A stretch of DNA of 64,000 nt from Ambrosia x helenae (GCA_030844895.1 JAUTDX010007100.1:248001-312000); one strand, 5' to 3'. Shown: positions 43,352 through 55,810, counted from the first letter of the stretch. Numbers and translations are program-made. The notes: generated by a model from the letters alone, not told the origin.

Positions 43352-46300
43352 TGTAAGACCCTAACCTGTAATCACGCGATCAACGCCCAAATCATACGGG
43401 TTTGGACCTTACTTAAACCACTCCCGATTAAAATTTTGGTAAATTATGAAAATCCAACTTAATGAATCCCATACACGTTTAGTTCCAATAAATTTTACAT
43501 CATTGCTACAAAAAAAAAGAATGTATTAAAGTTTGTGTTTTTAACGGGAGTTCGTTAGATTCTAGTGCGGAAGCTTGTATGAGCGATCGGGCGTGTTCGG
43601 CTCTTATCGCGACTTGATCCTTGTTCCGGGACTTCCATCACATGTTTACCTAGCACCATTACACAAAGAATGGTTAGTGAGTGGTCAAATGAAACATTTA
43701 ACTAGTACGATAGTCGTTACACGTCGAAACGGAACGAACCAGGCCAAACGGCCCTTTATCAGGAGAGCAAACTGCTGTAACTTATGCGCAGCAGCTGTTC
43801 GGATCGCTTTTACCCCTTTTAAAACCCGAAATCTGACTTCGACTTTCAAATGAGAATTGTTCTACGCTCCGAGAGCTTTCCAGGCATATAAAGAACGCCT
43901 CCTAACGATTTTTCTACGATTTTATATGCAATTTTAAAGATCGTGCTGACATGCAGGTCTATTCGCGCGGCCGGTCGGTTTATTCGCGCGGCCGCTCGAA
44001 GCTTCTGATGTAATTTTGGTGGCTTTTAAGCGTGGGAATCATGTCGCAACCGCATTTGATGATTCCCGAAGCCTAAGTAATGACTTGCCGACTAAATAAA
44101 CCTTTGTTTGACTGAAATTATGGTCCGGTTTATGTCGCCATGATCCGGTTCTTAGTTTTGAATGTTTATGGCGACTTTTACCCAATTTGACCCATTAAGG
44201 CCTTAATTCAAACAAGGCACTTTTGACCACTTAAATTGCATACCGTTTGAGTTGTCAAGTCATTAGACACTTGATCAACAAAAGCGTTTGTCCGATTTGT
44301 TTCATTACGACTTAGATTCTTAGAATCAACCTTTATTAATCCTTTAAATCCCCAAAATGCCCCTCATGACCAAATCTTTCAATTTAGCCATTCGTGGCGA
44401 AACTTCTTGTTTCAAATCCAATGTTTTTGACTCAATGACTTGTTTAAAAACTTCTAAGTCCATACGGACTTAGATTTTCAACATTTCTCAAGATTGTTCT
44501 AATGTGGTCGATTCTAAGCGCCTTAGCGCCCATTAGACATAGTTATGGAAATAACTTACTTGATTTGCACCCACACTTCATGTGGGTACTTTTATCACCT
44601 ATGTTGCTTCGCCCGAAGGCGTTTATTCGACTACGGACTTACCGGGTGGTGTTGACCCATTCTCATACCTTGTGCGTATCCTCCACGATTCTTAGCATCA
44701 AGCGTGCATGCGCAAATGCATCTACCTGCGTGCTTTCTAAATATACACATTAATTCCTCGAAACTCAAATGGTAATACCTTGCCATTTGAGCCGTTTAAC
44801 CTCATGAATCTTATTGCTTGAAAAACAAGCATCAAGTATTAGACTCACATGGTGAGGATATCACCATTTGATCCGTTTAGACACGTCGTTCATAATACTA
44901 AGTTATCCAAGTTTTTATATATGGTTCAAGTGTCACAAACTTGACCCATTTAACAACATTCTTAACAACTTCATTCAATTGATTTAATTGGATTAAAACA
45001 TCATTTCTCACATATCTTTATTAGTTGACCCGTTTGATGGATTTCTCCATTTGGTCATAACTCATTATCTCGATTAAGGTCATAAACCGCATTTTGCATT
45101 GAGTGCACATAAGGCGACCCACTTAATAGATTCTACCCCTTAGGGTTTATCTTTATCTCGCACTCAAGATTTAAAACTAATATTTATAACAATTAAGCTA
45201 TGTTATAGTACATTGGCGTAAGTAAAACTTACCTCATATCCGTTCTTGCTTCCATACGCATTGCTTGCATCCGTTTGACCCGTTTGCATCCCTAGTTCTT
45301 GTACCTACTTAGGGATATGTCAAACTTGATTATTAGAATACATAACATGGATTTAATTCACTATCCATAAATCATGTATTCATTACCCATTTATAGCTAA
45401 ATCCATAGCCATTTTCTTATATAGAATATCCGATTAACTTGGCTTATTACAAACCAATATCACATACGATTGATAGCTCTTACATGATTCTAACTTCTTA
45501 GTTTCACTAGTGTTCACCAAGTTGGCATTTAATCGAACACTTGGTGTGCACCCACCAATTTGTTTCGTTTTAAAGCTCAAGATTAGCCAAAACATAACCA
45601 TTTGTCTAATCATCATCATAATACATTATTTAGACCATTTTGCCTAAATTTCTCATATTAATAACTCCTAAGAGTCACAAAGATTACTAGATATAAGTTG
45701 ATTCAACCTAGAGGTTAAACCCCAAAATTCTACACATATACATAAGCATATGATCAAAATCAAATACACATATTAAGTGTGATTTGTAACCGGATTATAC
45801 ATGTTTAAGGCTCCCCAAGACTAGGGTAACCTATATTAACCATCAATTCCACGTTTTTATCAAAACCCTAAATTTTCATAAGAATCAAAAACGAATATAA
45901 CATCAATTTCTACCAAATAAAAGGTACCTTGATGTTCTATAGGCCTTAGATAACCCGTATCTTGCTAATGCACTGAAAAGCCCCTTGATTTGGCTTGGAT
46001 TCAAGCATGTTCTTGTGTTTAGGGTTTGAGTCTTGAAGGAGATGATGATCTCCTGATCATAACTCACGACACACACACTTCAAGTGTGTGTTTTTATTGT
46101 TTTATTATTATTAATAAAACTGACTTTGTCATTTGGCAACAATGGTCCCTCAAGTTATCCCACTGTCATTTTTGTATAAAAACTAACTCATAAGCTAGTT
46201 TCAAACACCTTTTATTAATTTACAAACATAATATTATTAACTAGGTTATTTCCATGTTAGAATATAACCCGTATTATTATCCGCTAAGTCTCGTGTTATT

Positions 46301-46359
46301 ATATTGTTAATCACGCTTAATGGCGTAGTTAGGCGAACGAATGGTTTTGGGGTGTTACA
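43352..46359 (-). repeat. 3' LTR of the minus-strand element
   Basis: 3008 bp. Short frames inside it are exact copies of those in the other LTR and are not genes. Confidence 0.93.
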
Positions 46360-46380
46360 AGTCTACCCCCTTAAAGAGGT
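46360..46380 (-). other. Polypurine tract (minus strand)
   Basis: On the minus strand CCTCTTTAAGGGGGTAGACT directly precedes the TG of the 3' LTR. Confidence 0.78.
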
Positions 46381-47449
46381 TTCGTCCTCGAAACCTTTCT
46401 TGTGTTGTTGCTTTGGTCGCAGCCAAGAACCTTAGTGTCTCTAATCAATTTTGTGCACCGCTCAATCCCTTGACATTCTATAGTCTAACGAGTAGTACTA
46501 TATACTTATTGTTTGTATCCCTTTACTCGGCTTTCTAACTTTTATTATATGGAAGCCTTAGCTTTCATAATATGACTTGAGTCATTCTATTATTTCGGTT
46601 AACTAGGGGCAATATCTACATACTTACCCCCTACCCGACATTTTAGCTACTTATGTTCTTCATAGGTCTTCCTTAGATCCGTCGACTATCCCCGTCTACC
46701 ATTATCCCGAATGATGTAATGGTTTAAGGGGTCATTCTATCATGCACCTTAGGGCATCTACTGTAATACTCGATTGTAGCATGCATATGCATACATGTCT
46801 ATGCTTCTATTACTAACAAGTAATTTGTCTTGGTTTCCAAGACTAGCCCGGCTTTTTAACATAACCGTTTTCTAGCTTTTTGGATTCATCCCCGAATCCA
46901 ACCCTCGTTTCTTCTTGGTTTGCTCTAATGTTATAAACAAACCTTGCTTTACACTAACATTTTCCTTTCTTTGGCTAATCCTTATTTTAAGAATTTGCCA
47001 TTTATTTGTTTTGCCCAAGTTCCCGTTTTGCTAACTCGATTGGTGGTCATTGCCCCAACCGACCCGTTTAAAGACTTTTGAGTTTTAGATTTCAAATCGT
47101 TTATATATATTTAGAACGCTTAGTTTCTAAAAGTCCCCTTTCTGATTACCAATCTCAATATAAATTGAGGTCGGTTTCCTTTTTATAAAACCTGGTGTTG
47201 ATTCGTCATTACAACGTATTTGTATCGACTAATCTCTTATTATCACGGTGTGCATCAGATTGTAATAACTACACAATCCGACTGTTATCATAATTTGCTT
47301 TAAATTGTACCAACGATACAATCTGATGTTATTGTAGTTTACACCCTTTTTCATCCTTAACCCGAGGGTTGAAAGAATTACTGATTTATCACGGCCCAAT
47401 CCCGCTGTTTATGTTATAATCCGGAGATTCACGACTTACCCAAATGTGA

Positions 47450-47745
47450 TTATGACTCAACCCTTGATTAAAGTTCAAGTCCCTCTTTACGAATTTAACC
47501 TTCTATAAAAGTCCGAGTTTAATTATGACTTAACCTTGATTAAGGTTCAAGTCTGTTTTCAAGCTAAATCTATTTATGACTCAACCCTGATTAAGGTTCA
47601 AGTCCCTCTTTACGAATTTAACCTTCTATAAAAGTCCGAGTTTAATTATGACTTAACCTTGATTAAGGTTCAAGTCTGTTTCCAAACTGAATCTCTTTAT
47701 GACTAAACCTTGATTAAGGTTCAAGTCAATTCTTGTATTAACCCA
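47450..47745. repeat. 123-bp tandem repeat, about 2.4 units
   Basis: GTTCAAGTCCCTCTTTACGA and the following sequence recur at 123-bp spacing (47491 and 47614 mark the same position). GATTAAGGTTCAAGTC recurs five times in total. Non-coding interior of the LTR element. Confidence 0.8.
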
Positions 47746-47772
47746 GGATAACTTGTATCGTATATTGCCTGT

Positions 47773-47980
47773 TTTGCTAGCCCAGCGTATAAGCTGGTGC
47801 CTCGCTCAAGGTCTTGCATGGTTCGCATCCCTGCCATGTTAGACAGTGGACTACGTCCAAACGCTCCAGTTTGTTGTCCTCTTTGCTAGCCCAGCGTATT
47901 AGCTGGTGCCTCGCTCAAGGTCTTGCATGGTTCGCATCCCTGCCGTGTTAGACAGTGGACTACGTCCAAAATCCCCCGGC
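47773..47980. repeat. 109-bp tandem duplication
   Basis: TTTGCTAGCCCAGCGTAT and the following sequence through GACTACGTCCAAA occur twice at 109-bp spacing with only a few changes. Confidence 0.85.
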
Positions 47981-49008
47981 ACCTGACACTTACTAAGCCT
48001 TTGTCACATAGGTTGTATATGTATTAATCATAAGAAACCCATGGTATCATATGTTTAACACTTACCTGGCCAGGGTAAGTAATTCGCATATGGTACGCAC
48101 AGACTTATTATAATTAAGGCATCACACCCTATGCAAGCAAATTTTCAGCTCATGCTTGTGCCCCCTATTTTATTTGGTAAAACCCTTCCTTGATAAATTA
48201 TTCAACGTTAGGTTTTTACCTTTATTCATTAAGAAAAGCGACGTGTTTTCAATTTAATAAGCTTTGTGTGATCACACTCATTGGTATGATCACAACGCCT
48301 TTCTAAACATTAGTTTGGGATGATTACCCCCAACCCGGTCTCGATGTTCAAGTTAAGCTTGTGCATTGATCGTTCATTATCGTGAACTATGCACCTTTCA
48401 CATTTTTCCTATTGCTTGCATATGCAATTACCACTCTTCATGTGATAATTGCATACTAATGCACCTACTATGGTTTTGAGCATGTACCTGTTTGATACTT
48501 GCTCCCGTGTTCCCTTTTGTTACTGATCCATTAGCCCGAGTCGTTACTTGACTTGGTCCTTGGTGAGCATGCTATCAGCCGTGCTCCCGAAAACTCTACA
48601 ACCTCGTTTGGTGAATCATTTGATCCTCCCTCGATCAAATAAGATGTTATCATCCCTGTCACATTTATAATTTCAATTAATTAGTAACATGACATTTCAG
48701 TATTAGTATGCATCACTGCAATAGTGATGTTAGAATTCTTGTTATACGAGATTTTCGTTGCCCGAATCAATCTTTTGGATAGGCCCCATGAGTACCTAAC
48801 CATTTCCTTATCAAGCTTTTGAGATAGCGTGTATCTACACGATATCACTATTGATTACCTATAACAATTTCCGATCAAAACGGATGTTCATTATAGGTAT
48901 TACTTACCGGATTCCTCGATCAAGTCTCGAACCGAACACCCTTCAACACTTTGAGCGCACGGTTTGAGTCCAAGTATCCTTCCCGACACTCGGATCCCTC
49001 AAACCTAT

Positions 49009-49021
49009 GGCTCTGATACCA
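49009..49021 (-). other. Primer binding site, initiator tRNA-Met type (minus strand)
   Basis: GGCTCTGATACCA on the plus strand is TGGTATCAGAGCC on the minus strand, 2 bases inside the 5' LTR border. It fixes the orientation of the element. Confidence 0.9.
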
Positions 49022-49023
49022 CT

Positions 49024-52000
49024 TGTAAGACCCTAACCCGTAATCACGCGATCAACGCCCAAATCATACGGGTTTGGACCTTACTTAAACCACTCCCGAT
49101 TAAAATTTTGGTAAATTATGAAAATCCAACTTAATGAATCCCATACACGTTTAGTTCCAATAAATTTTACATCATTGCTACAAAAAAAAGAATGTATTAA
49201 AGTTTGTGTTTTTAACGGGAGTTCGTTAGATTCTAGTGCGGAAGCTTGTATGAGCGATCGGGCGTGTTCGGCTCTTATCGCGACTTGATCCTTGTTCCGG
49301 GACTTCCATCACATGTTTACCTAGCACCATTACACAAAGAATGGTTAGTGAGTGGTCAAATGAAACATTTAACTAGTACGATAGTCGTTACACGTCGAAA
49401 CGGAACGAACCAGGCCAAACGGCCCTTTATCAGGAGAGCAAACTGCTGTAACTTATGCGCAGCAGCTGTTCGGATCGCTTTTACCCCTTTTAAAACCCGA
49501 AATCTGACTTCGACTTTCAAATGAGAATTGTTCTACGCTCCGAGAGCTTTCCAGGCATATAAAGAACGCCTCCTAACGATTTTTCTACGATTTTATATGC
49601 AATTTTAAAGATCGTGCTGACATGCAGGTCTATTCGCGCGGCCGGTCGGTTTATTCGCGCGGCCGCTCGAAGCTTCTGATGTAATTTTGGTGGCTTTTAA
49701 GCGTGGGAATCATGTCGCAACCGCATTTGATGATTCCCGAAGCCTAAGTAATGACTTGCCGACTAAATAAACCTTTGTTTGACTGAAATTATGGTCCGGT
49801 TTATGTCGCCATGATCCGGTTCTTAGTTTTGAATGTTTATGGCGACTTTTACCCAATTTGACCCATTAAGGCCTTAATTCAAACAAGGCACTTTTGACCA
49901 CTTAAATTGCATACCGTTTGAGTTGTCAAGTCATTAGACACTTGATCAACAAAAGCGTTTGTCCGATTTGTTTCATTACGACTTAGATTCTTAGAATCAA
50001 CCTTTATTAATCCTTTAAATCCCCAAAATGCCCCTCATGACCAAATCTTTCAATTTAGCCATTCGTGGCGAAACTTCTTGTTTCAAATCCAATGTTTTTG
50101 ACTCAATGACTTGTTTAAAAACTTCTAAGTCCATACGGACTTAGATTTTCAACATTTCTCAAGATTGTTCTAATGTGGTCGATTCTAAGCGCCTTAGCGC
50201 CCATTAGACATAGTTATGGAAATAACTTACTTGATTTGCACCCACACTTCATGTGGGTACTTTTATCACCTATGTTGCTTCGCCCGAAGGCGTTTATTCG
50301 ACTACGGACTTACCGGGTGGTGTTGACCCATTCTCATACCTTGTGCGTATCCTCCACGATTCTTAGCATCAAGCGTGCATGCGCAAATGCATCTACCTGC
50401 GTGCTTTCTAAATATACACATTAATTCCTCGAAACTCAAATGGTAATACCTTGCCATTTGAGCCGTTTAACCTCATGAATCTTATTGCTTGAAAAACAAG
50501 CATCAAGTATTAGACTCACATGGTGAGGATATCACCATTTGATCCGTTTAGACACGTCGTTCATAATACTAAGTTATCCAAGTTTTTATATATGGTTCAA
50601 GTGTCACAAACTTGACCCATTTAACAACATTCTTAACAACTTCATTCAATTGATTTAATTGGATTAAAACATCATTTCTCACATATCTTTATTAGTTGAC
50701 CCGTTTGATGGATTTCTCCATTTGGTCATAACTCATTATCTCGATTAAGGTCATAAACCGCATTTTGCATTGAGTGCACATAAGGCGACCCACTTAATAG
50801 ATTCTACCCCTTAGGGTTTATCTTTATCTCGCACTCAAGATTTAAAACTAATATTTATAACAATTAAGCTATGTTATAGTACATTGGCGTAAGTAAAACT
50901 TACCTCATATCCGTTCTTGCTTCCATACGCATTGCTTGCATCCGTTTGACCCGTTTGCATCCCTAGTTCTTGTACCTACTTAGGGATATGTCAAACTTGA
51001 TTATTAGAATACATAACATGGATTTAATTCACTATCCATAAATCATGTATTCATTACCCATTTATAGCTAAATCCATAGCCATTTTCTTATATAGAATAT
51101 CCGATTAACTTGGCTTATTACAAACCAATATCACATACGATTGATAGCTCTTACATGATTCTAACTTCTTAGTTTCACTAGTGTTCACCAAGTTGGCATT
51201 TAATCGAACACTTGGTGTGCACCCACCAATTTGTTTCGTTTTAAAGCTCAAGATTAGCCAAAACATAACCATTTGTCTAATCATCATCATAATACATTAT
51301 TTAGACCATTTTGCCTAAATTTCTCATATTAATAACTCCTAAGAGTCACAAAGATTACTAGATATAAGTTGATTCAACCTAGAGGTTAAACCCCAAAATT
51401 CTACACATATACATAAGCATATGATCAAAATCAAATACACATATTAAGTGTGATTTGTAACCGGATTATACATGTTTAAGGCTCCCCAAGACTAGGGTAA
51501 CCTATATTAACCATCAATTCCACGTTTTTATCAAAACCCTAAATTTTCATAAGAATCAAAAACGAATATAACATCAATTTCTACCAAATAAAAGGTACCT
51601 TGATGTTCTATAGGCCTTAGATAACCCGTATCTTGCTAATGCACTGAAAAGCCCCTTGATTTGGCTTGGATTCAAGCATGTTCTTGTGTTTAGGGTTTGA
51701 GTCTTGAAGGAGATGATGATCTCCTGATCATAACTCACGACACACACACTTCAAGTGTGTGTTTTTATTGTTTTATTATTATTAATAAAACTGACTTTGT
51801 CATTTGGCAACAATGGTCCCTCAAGTTATCCCACTGTCATTTTTGTATAAAAACTAACTCATAAGCTAGTTTCAAACACCTTTTATTAATTTACAAACAT
51901 AATATTATTAACTAGGTTATTTCCATGTTAGAATATAACCCGTATTATTATCCGCTAAGTCTCGTGTTATTATATTGTTAATCACGCTTAATGGCGTAGT

Positions 52001-52030
52001 TAGGCGAACGAATGGTTTTGGGGTGTTACA
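49024..52030 (-). repeat. 5' LTR of the minus-strand element
   Basis: 3007 bp, one base shorter than the other LTR because of an A homopolymer near 49182. Confidence 0.93.
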
Positions 52031-52149
52031 GGGGGGGTTATGATTATGGCGCCCCATAACGTTCTGTACACTGCCCCTTGGGCATTATGGGGTGTTATGG
52101 GGGAGGGGCATTATATATATAACCGGCGTTATCTTTGTTGAAATCATTT

Positions 52150-53250
52150 TTATATTATTTTGGGGACCTTCGGTAGCGGGTTGCGACTTTGCCGCTTCGA
52201 CTTGGTGGGTTAGGCCTCTTCTCAGCCCGGGACGTGGCTGCCTATGCTTTTCTGGCTTCCATATCCCAGTCCTGGGGGCTGCAACACCACATTTTACGTA
52301 ACATTGGGGTTTCTCACGTTGACACGGATTATTCTGGTGCTATTGACCTTTTACAACGATCCCTTCCTGACTTTGATATTGTCGGTTTCTTTAATAAGGA
52401 CACCGCCCCCAAAAAGCCACAGAAAACTCAGGCGAATGCTCTTTTATGACCGAATTGCACAAAGTTTGGAGAAGGATTTCCGTATGTCCGTCCGTCAGAA
52501 GGCTGTCTTGGAATGCCTACAAAAGCCTCACGCCCAGGACTTCCTTACTGGGGTACCTATCGAAGGCTTGGGGCAACGGATGTCGGCAGTAGAGTACAGG
52601 GCAATCCTTAAATACCGGCTGATTATACCTATTTTCCCTGATGATGAAAAATGTCCGGTCTGCCGCAAAGCATGCCTTGATAAGTATTGGGAACATGCGT
52701 TACATTGTAAGGAATTGTCAGGGTTTAAATATTGGCACGATTTTGTCCGGGATGCTTTGGCGGACATCCTTAGAAGAGCGGGGATCTCCGCAAGAAAAGA
52801 GGCGCCAGTTAATTTTCTCACAGACCCCGCGGAGGGGAGGTCCACCTTGCGCCCAGCGGACGTCTTAGTTTTTGGTTGGGAAGATGGGAAACATGCGTGT
52901 GTTGATGTTACCGGGGTGTCCCCCCTTGCTGGGCTTCGGGATAGTGGGTTTGTAATCGGGCAAGCGGTCATGAGAGCTTAATCCAAAAAAGTGGAAAAGC
53001 ATGCTAAAGCATGTAAGGATAATCAGCATGTTTACGTTCCCTTGGCCTTCGACACGTTCGGTTCCTTGGCACCGGAGGCGGTGCAGTTTTTGGCTTGGGT
53101 TCAGCGAGTAGTGCACGGTAACTTTTCCACCCACAAGGGTGAAGTTTTGTTTTTAGCAGATTGGGATTTTCTATTCAAAAAGGGGTGGTGGCGCAGCTTG
53201 TTGCCCCCTACCTAACATCCTTATGTAATTTACCCTTTTTGTTAATGGAA
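52150..53250 (+). pseudogene. C-terminal end of a reverse-transcriptase-like protein with CCHC finger and restriction-like nuclease motifs, broken
   Basis: Readable blocks in order: LRLGGLGLFSARDVAAYAFL (after 52188), YDRIAQSLEKDF, the metal-binding CPVCRKACLDKYWEHALHC, FKYWHDFVRDALADILRRAG, KEAPVNFLTDPAEGR, LRPADVLVFGWEDGKHACVD, KVEKHAKACKDNQHVYVPLA, and QKGVVAQLVAPY at the end. The order CCHC, then PAD, then Asp matches restriction-like endonucleases of R2-type non-LTR elements. In plant genomes similar proteins are frequent and often labelled uncharacterised or auxilin-like (recalled, not searched). The copy is dead: the frame shifts by one base near 52450 (ALL to YDR), a TAA replaces the codon after AVMRA (52980-52982), and the frame slips again near 53180. 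The reverse transcriptase core is not in the window. Confidence 0.55.
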
Positions 53251-53289
53251 AATTTATTTAGTGGATAAATAATAATACACCTAATCAAA

Positions 53290-53425
53290 TAATAATATTT
53301 TAATTCTCATAACGTCCCATAGCGCCCCTCACCCACTACACCCTCTTTTCTCATAAAGCCCCAAAACGGCCCTCTAATATTTTATTAATATTTTAATCCC
53401 ATAACGCCCCCCCCCCCCCCACTAC
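53290..53425. repeat. CCCATAACG/GGGGTTATG-type repeat remnants with poly-C tract
   Basis: CATAACGTCCCATAGCGCCC and CCCATAACGCCCCCCCC mirror GGGTTATGATTATGGCGCCC (about 52036) and nearby CATTATGGGGTGTTATGGGG. These may be the two ends of an inverted-repeat element that brought the reverse-transcriptase-like fragment. The ends are too degenerate to place. Confidence 0.4.
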
Positions 53426-53470
53426 ACATAAACTTAGAAAGATATGTGTTAAAGCAATACAAAAATTTAA

Positions 53471-54540
53471 TGTTCTAGCGCCTGAAGGGGTAGGGTACCT
53501 AATCCTGGCGCGGATTACAACCCTATCCCACAAAAACGCTAACTACAAAATAACCGCGAACGACCCAGCACGTGGAACGAAGCCATACCACAACAACGTC
53601 AACCTCTTGATACCCGCGGAGCAATACTAGCGCTGGACATTTTCCTTACCATACGCAAGATTACATCAGCAGGGTGACGTCATCATCACAAATGAATCTC
53701 AACGCGTGGGCTAATGTGCGGAATATTTAAGTTACATCGTCTTATAGTACGATGATGTACTAATGATCAAGAATTAAGAAGATCTAGTAAGGTGCAGAGC
53801 GCACTCTGTGCCAATCAGAGAACAACACGTGTCAGGGGTAGTCCAACAACTCCTGACAATGAACAGTGACATGACTGCTCCTATGCTACCCCCATGCTAC
53901 TATGAACAATACCCATCAGAGTCCTATACATACATGCTTACCTGCTGCCAGACGTTGCGTTAGACGCCACCAGCTGGTCAAGCATGTTGTGTCATGAAGA
54001 AGCGCCGTCTACGCCCAATCAGGTCGCGCCACATGGAATTCTATCAGGACGAGTCATACCTTCTCTCACATCAGCATTAATTATCACGTGGCCCTATACC
54101 CACTTCATGAGCCGAAAGAAGACAAGCCCAGAACTTGGGCCCAAACTTGTCACCTCAGTCATGGGCCACATTGGCTGGCCCATGTACCTCCTATAAATAG
54201 GAGCCTACTCCTCCTTAGCAATGGGACACAAGCTCAGCCGATTACTCACATAAAGAATATCGAATACTTCTTGTAATTCTCTCTTTATACTTGTAATTCT
54301 CCCAAGTAATAAGAATATATCATACTTCACAGTGGACGTAGGTCAACGAGACCGAACCACTTACATCTTTGTGTCTTTGCATACAATTACACCATCACTA
54401 TCTCTTATCTTATTTTATTTTACCAGGGTTTCGGCTTTAGCCTACGGTGTGAGCGAATGATTATACCCTGAGCGAACACGTGTATCTAACCAGCTTGCCT
54501 ATAAATTAGAGTGAGTTACACTCGTTGTTTCTTCAGCACC
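53471..54540 (+). mobile_element. LTR-like sequence, probable solo or truncated LTR (Gypsy-type)
   Basis: The features are those of an LTR promoter: a strong TATA box CTCCTATAAATAGGAGCC (54190-54207), repeated TACTTGTAATTCTC (54266-54302), and CAGTGGACGTAGGTC...CGAACCAC as often seen at the R/U5 part of plant Gypsy LTRs. No primer site or matching second LTR follows. The borders are approximate and no target duplication was found. Confidence 0.5.
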
Positions 54541-54640
54541 CATAATACAACATGAATAGACCTATACATGTTGTAAAGGGTTTTCACACCCTCTATACGA
54601 CATGAATATGGATATACATGTCGTATAGCGTTTTCAATTT
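54539..54640. repeat. Two 50-bp units, each a hairpin
   Basis: ATACAACATG...CATGTTGTA (54545-54575) and ATACGACATG...CATGTCGTAT (54595-54626) are diverged copies at 50-bp spacing. Each stem changes compensatorily (CAACATG against CGACATG), so pairing is kept. Confidence 0.75.
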
Positions 54641-54698
54641 CTCAAAAATAGTACTGCTGTCATATATTATATGTTGGTTAGTCTATATGACTCGTATA

Positions 54699-55083
54699 TA
54701 TTGTTAGTGCACCCTACGAGTATGTACTTAGCTTAGATATTTAAATAGGATCTTGTATGTATGTTTTAGACGCTAACAGATATCTTTTGGGGCCTTAGGG
54801 GCATTTTGGTCATTTGTAAAAGTCACCAGGCGTATGATAGTCTCATACGCCTGGCAGCTCTGGCGTAAGAAGCCCCTACGCCTGGAAGACCCCAGGCGTA
54901 GGGAGCTGGCCTATAAATAGACGCTCATCATTTGTAACTTTTGCTAAACCCTATAATGATGTGCTGCCCAAATTTTGAGTGTGTTTTGTATGTTTTTTAT
55001 TTCCATACTTTTCTAACTTCATGTCTCATCTTTAACAACAATCGATCCATTGATTCTGCCTTTGGATCGATCATACGCGCACA
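54699..55083 (+). mobile_element. Possible solo LTR with two perfect hairpins upstream of a TATA box
   Basis: The start (TAT)TGTTAGTGCACCC, the TATA box CTATAAATAG (54911-54920) and an end at CGCGCACA followed by GTATA, with GTATA also at 54694-54698, fit a 385-bp solo LTR with a 5-bp duplication. The AT-rich flank makes this uncertain. The paired hairpins at 54826-54854 and 54874-54903 are reported separately. Confidence 0.45.
54826..54903. repeat. Two perfect 12-bp-stem hairpins sharing CCAGGCGTA
   Basis: CCAGGCGTATGA and TCATACGCCTGG surround a 5-base loop (54826-54854). CCCTACGCCTGG and CCAGGCGTAGGG surround a 6-base loop (54874-54903). Arms of one can also pair with arms of the other. 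Confidence 0.9.
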
Positions 55084-55810
55084 GTATATCAAATCTTGTC
55101 ACGATCCTACATGCATGCATTTATGTATGTATGTATTTATTTATCTGTTTTATAAACATTTTAAGCAATTTTTATCCTTTAACAAGTTTTATAAAAAAAA
55201 TAAGATTTTTTAACCAAACTAATGACATTAGGAATTCCAAATTTAACTAAACAAAATAAAAAATGTTTATCTTTTTTTTTATATAATTTTATAAAGATTT
55301 ACATTATACCACTAACAAATTTATATATATAACATTAGATATAAATTTGTTAATACTGGATAAATATTTTTTATATGTGCACTTAAATAACCTAAAGATA
55401 ATATGCGTTGAACCTTAGATATAATTTTGTTAATATTAGACAAATTGTATGGTTTATTATAGTGTAATGTTTGCTTTTATGGAATGAATAATGTATTAGA
55501 AAAAAAATTGTAGTATGTATCCTTAAACTAGGCTTCATTTTATGTGTAGTATAGCATTATACTATGCCTCATTGTATGTATACATGTATAGAGTATGATA
55601 AGCCTCGTAAAGACTAGCCGTCAGAGAAAATGTAACAATAGATAGTACTATTTTTGAGAAATTGAAAAGGTTATACAATACGTATAGCCCAATGTATAGG
55701 GTTAGCAGGATGTCTAGATAAACAAGTGCTATGCCAATATCTTCCCGCTTTATTAACATAACTTGTAACGAATTTATCCTAAACTTATAAAAGAAATATT
55801 TTAAAAACTA
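55084..55810. other. No gene recognised
   Basis: AT-rich sequence. The phrase CTTAGATATAAnTTTGTTAATA occurs twice (about 55335 and 55416), suggesting a short local duplication. Confidence 0.3.

Larger units (their letters stand above)
43352..52030 (-). mobile_element. Non-autonomous LTR retrotransposon with 3-kb LTRs, very young
   Basis: The 8.7-kb element reads on the minus strand. LTRs lie at 49024-52030 (5') and 43352-46359 (3'), each starting TGTAACACCCC and ending GGTCTTACA. A tRNA-Met primer site and a purine tract sit in the correct places for minus orientation. Five G flank it on both sides (43347-43351, 52031-52035). The 2.66-kb interior has no gag or pol. The LTRs differ by one substitution (T/C at 43367/49039) and one A in a homopolymer as far as I could see, so insertion was very recent and proteins must have come from another element. 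Confidence 0.93.

Noticed and set aside
43575..43853. 92-codon ORF as a gene, with its identical copy at 49246-49524
   Set aside because: Both lie in LTRs that are identical by recent insertion. The conservation reflects age, not function, and no family is recognised.
54190..54207. Promoter of a host gene
   Set aside because: The TATA box sits in an LTR-like sequence, and no coding region follows within several hundred bases.
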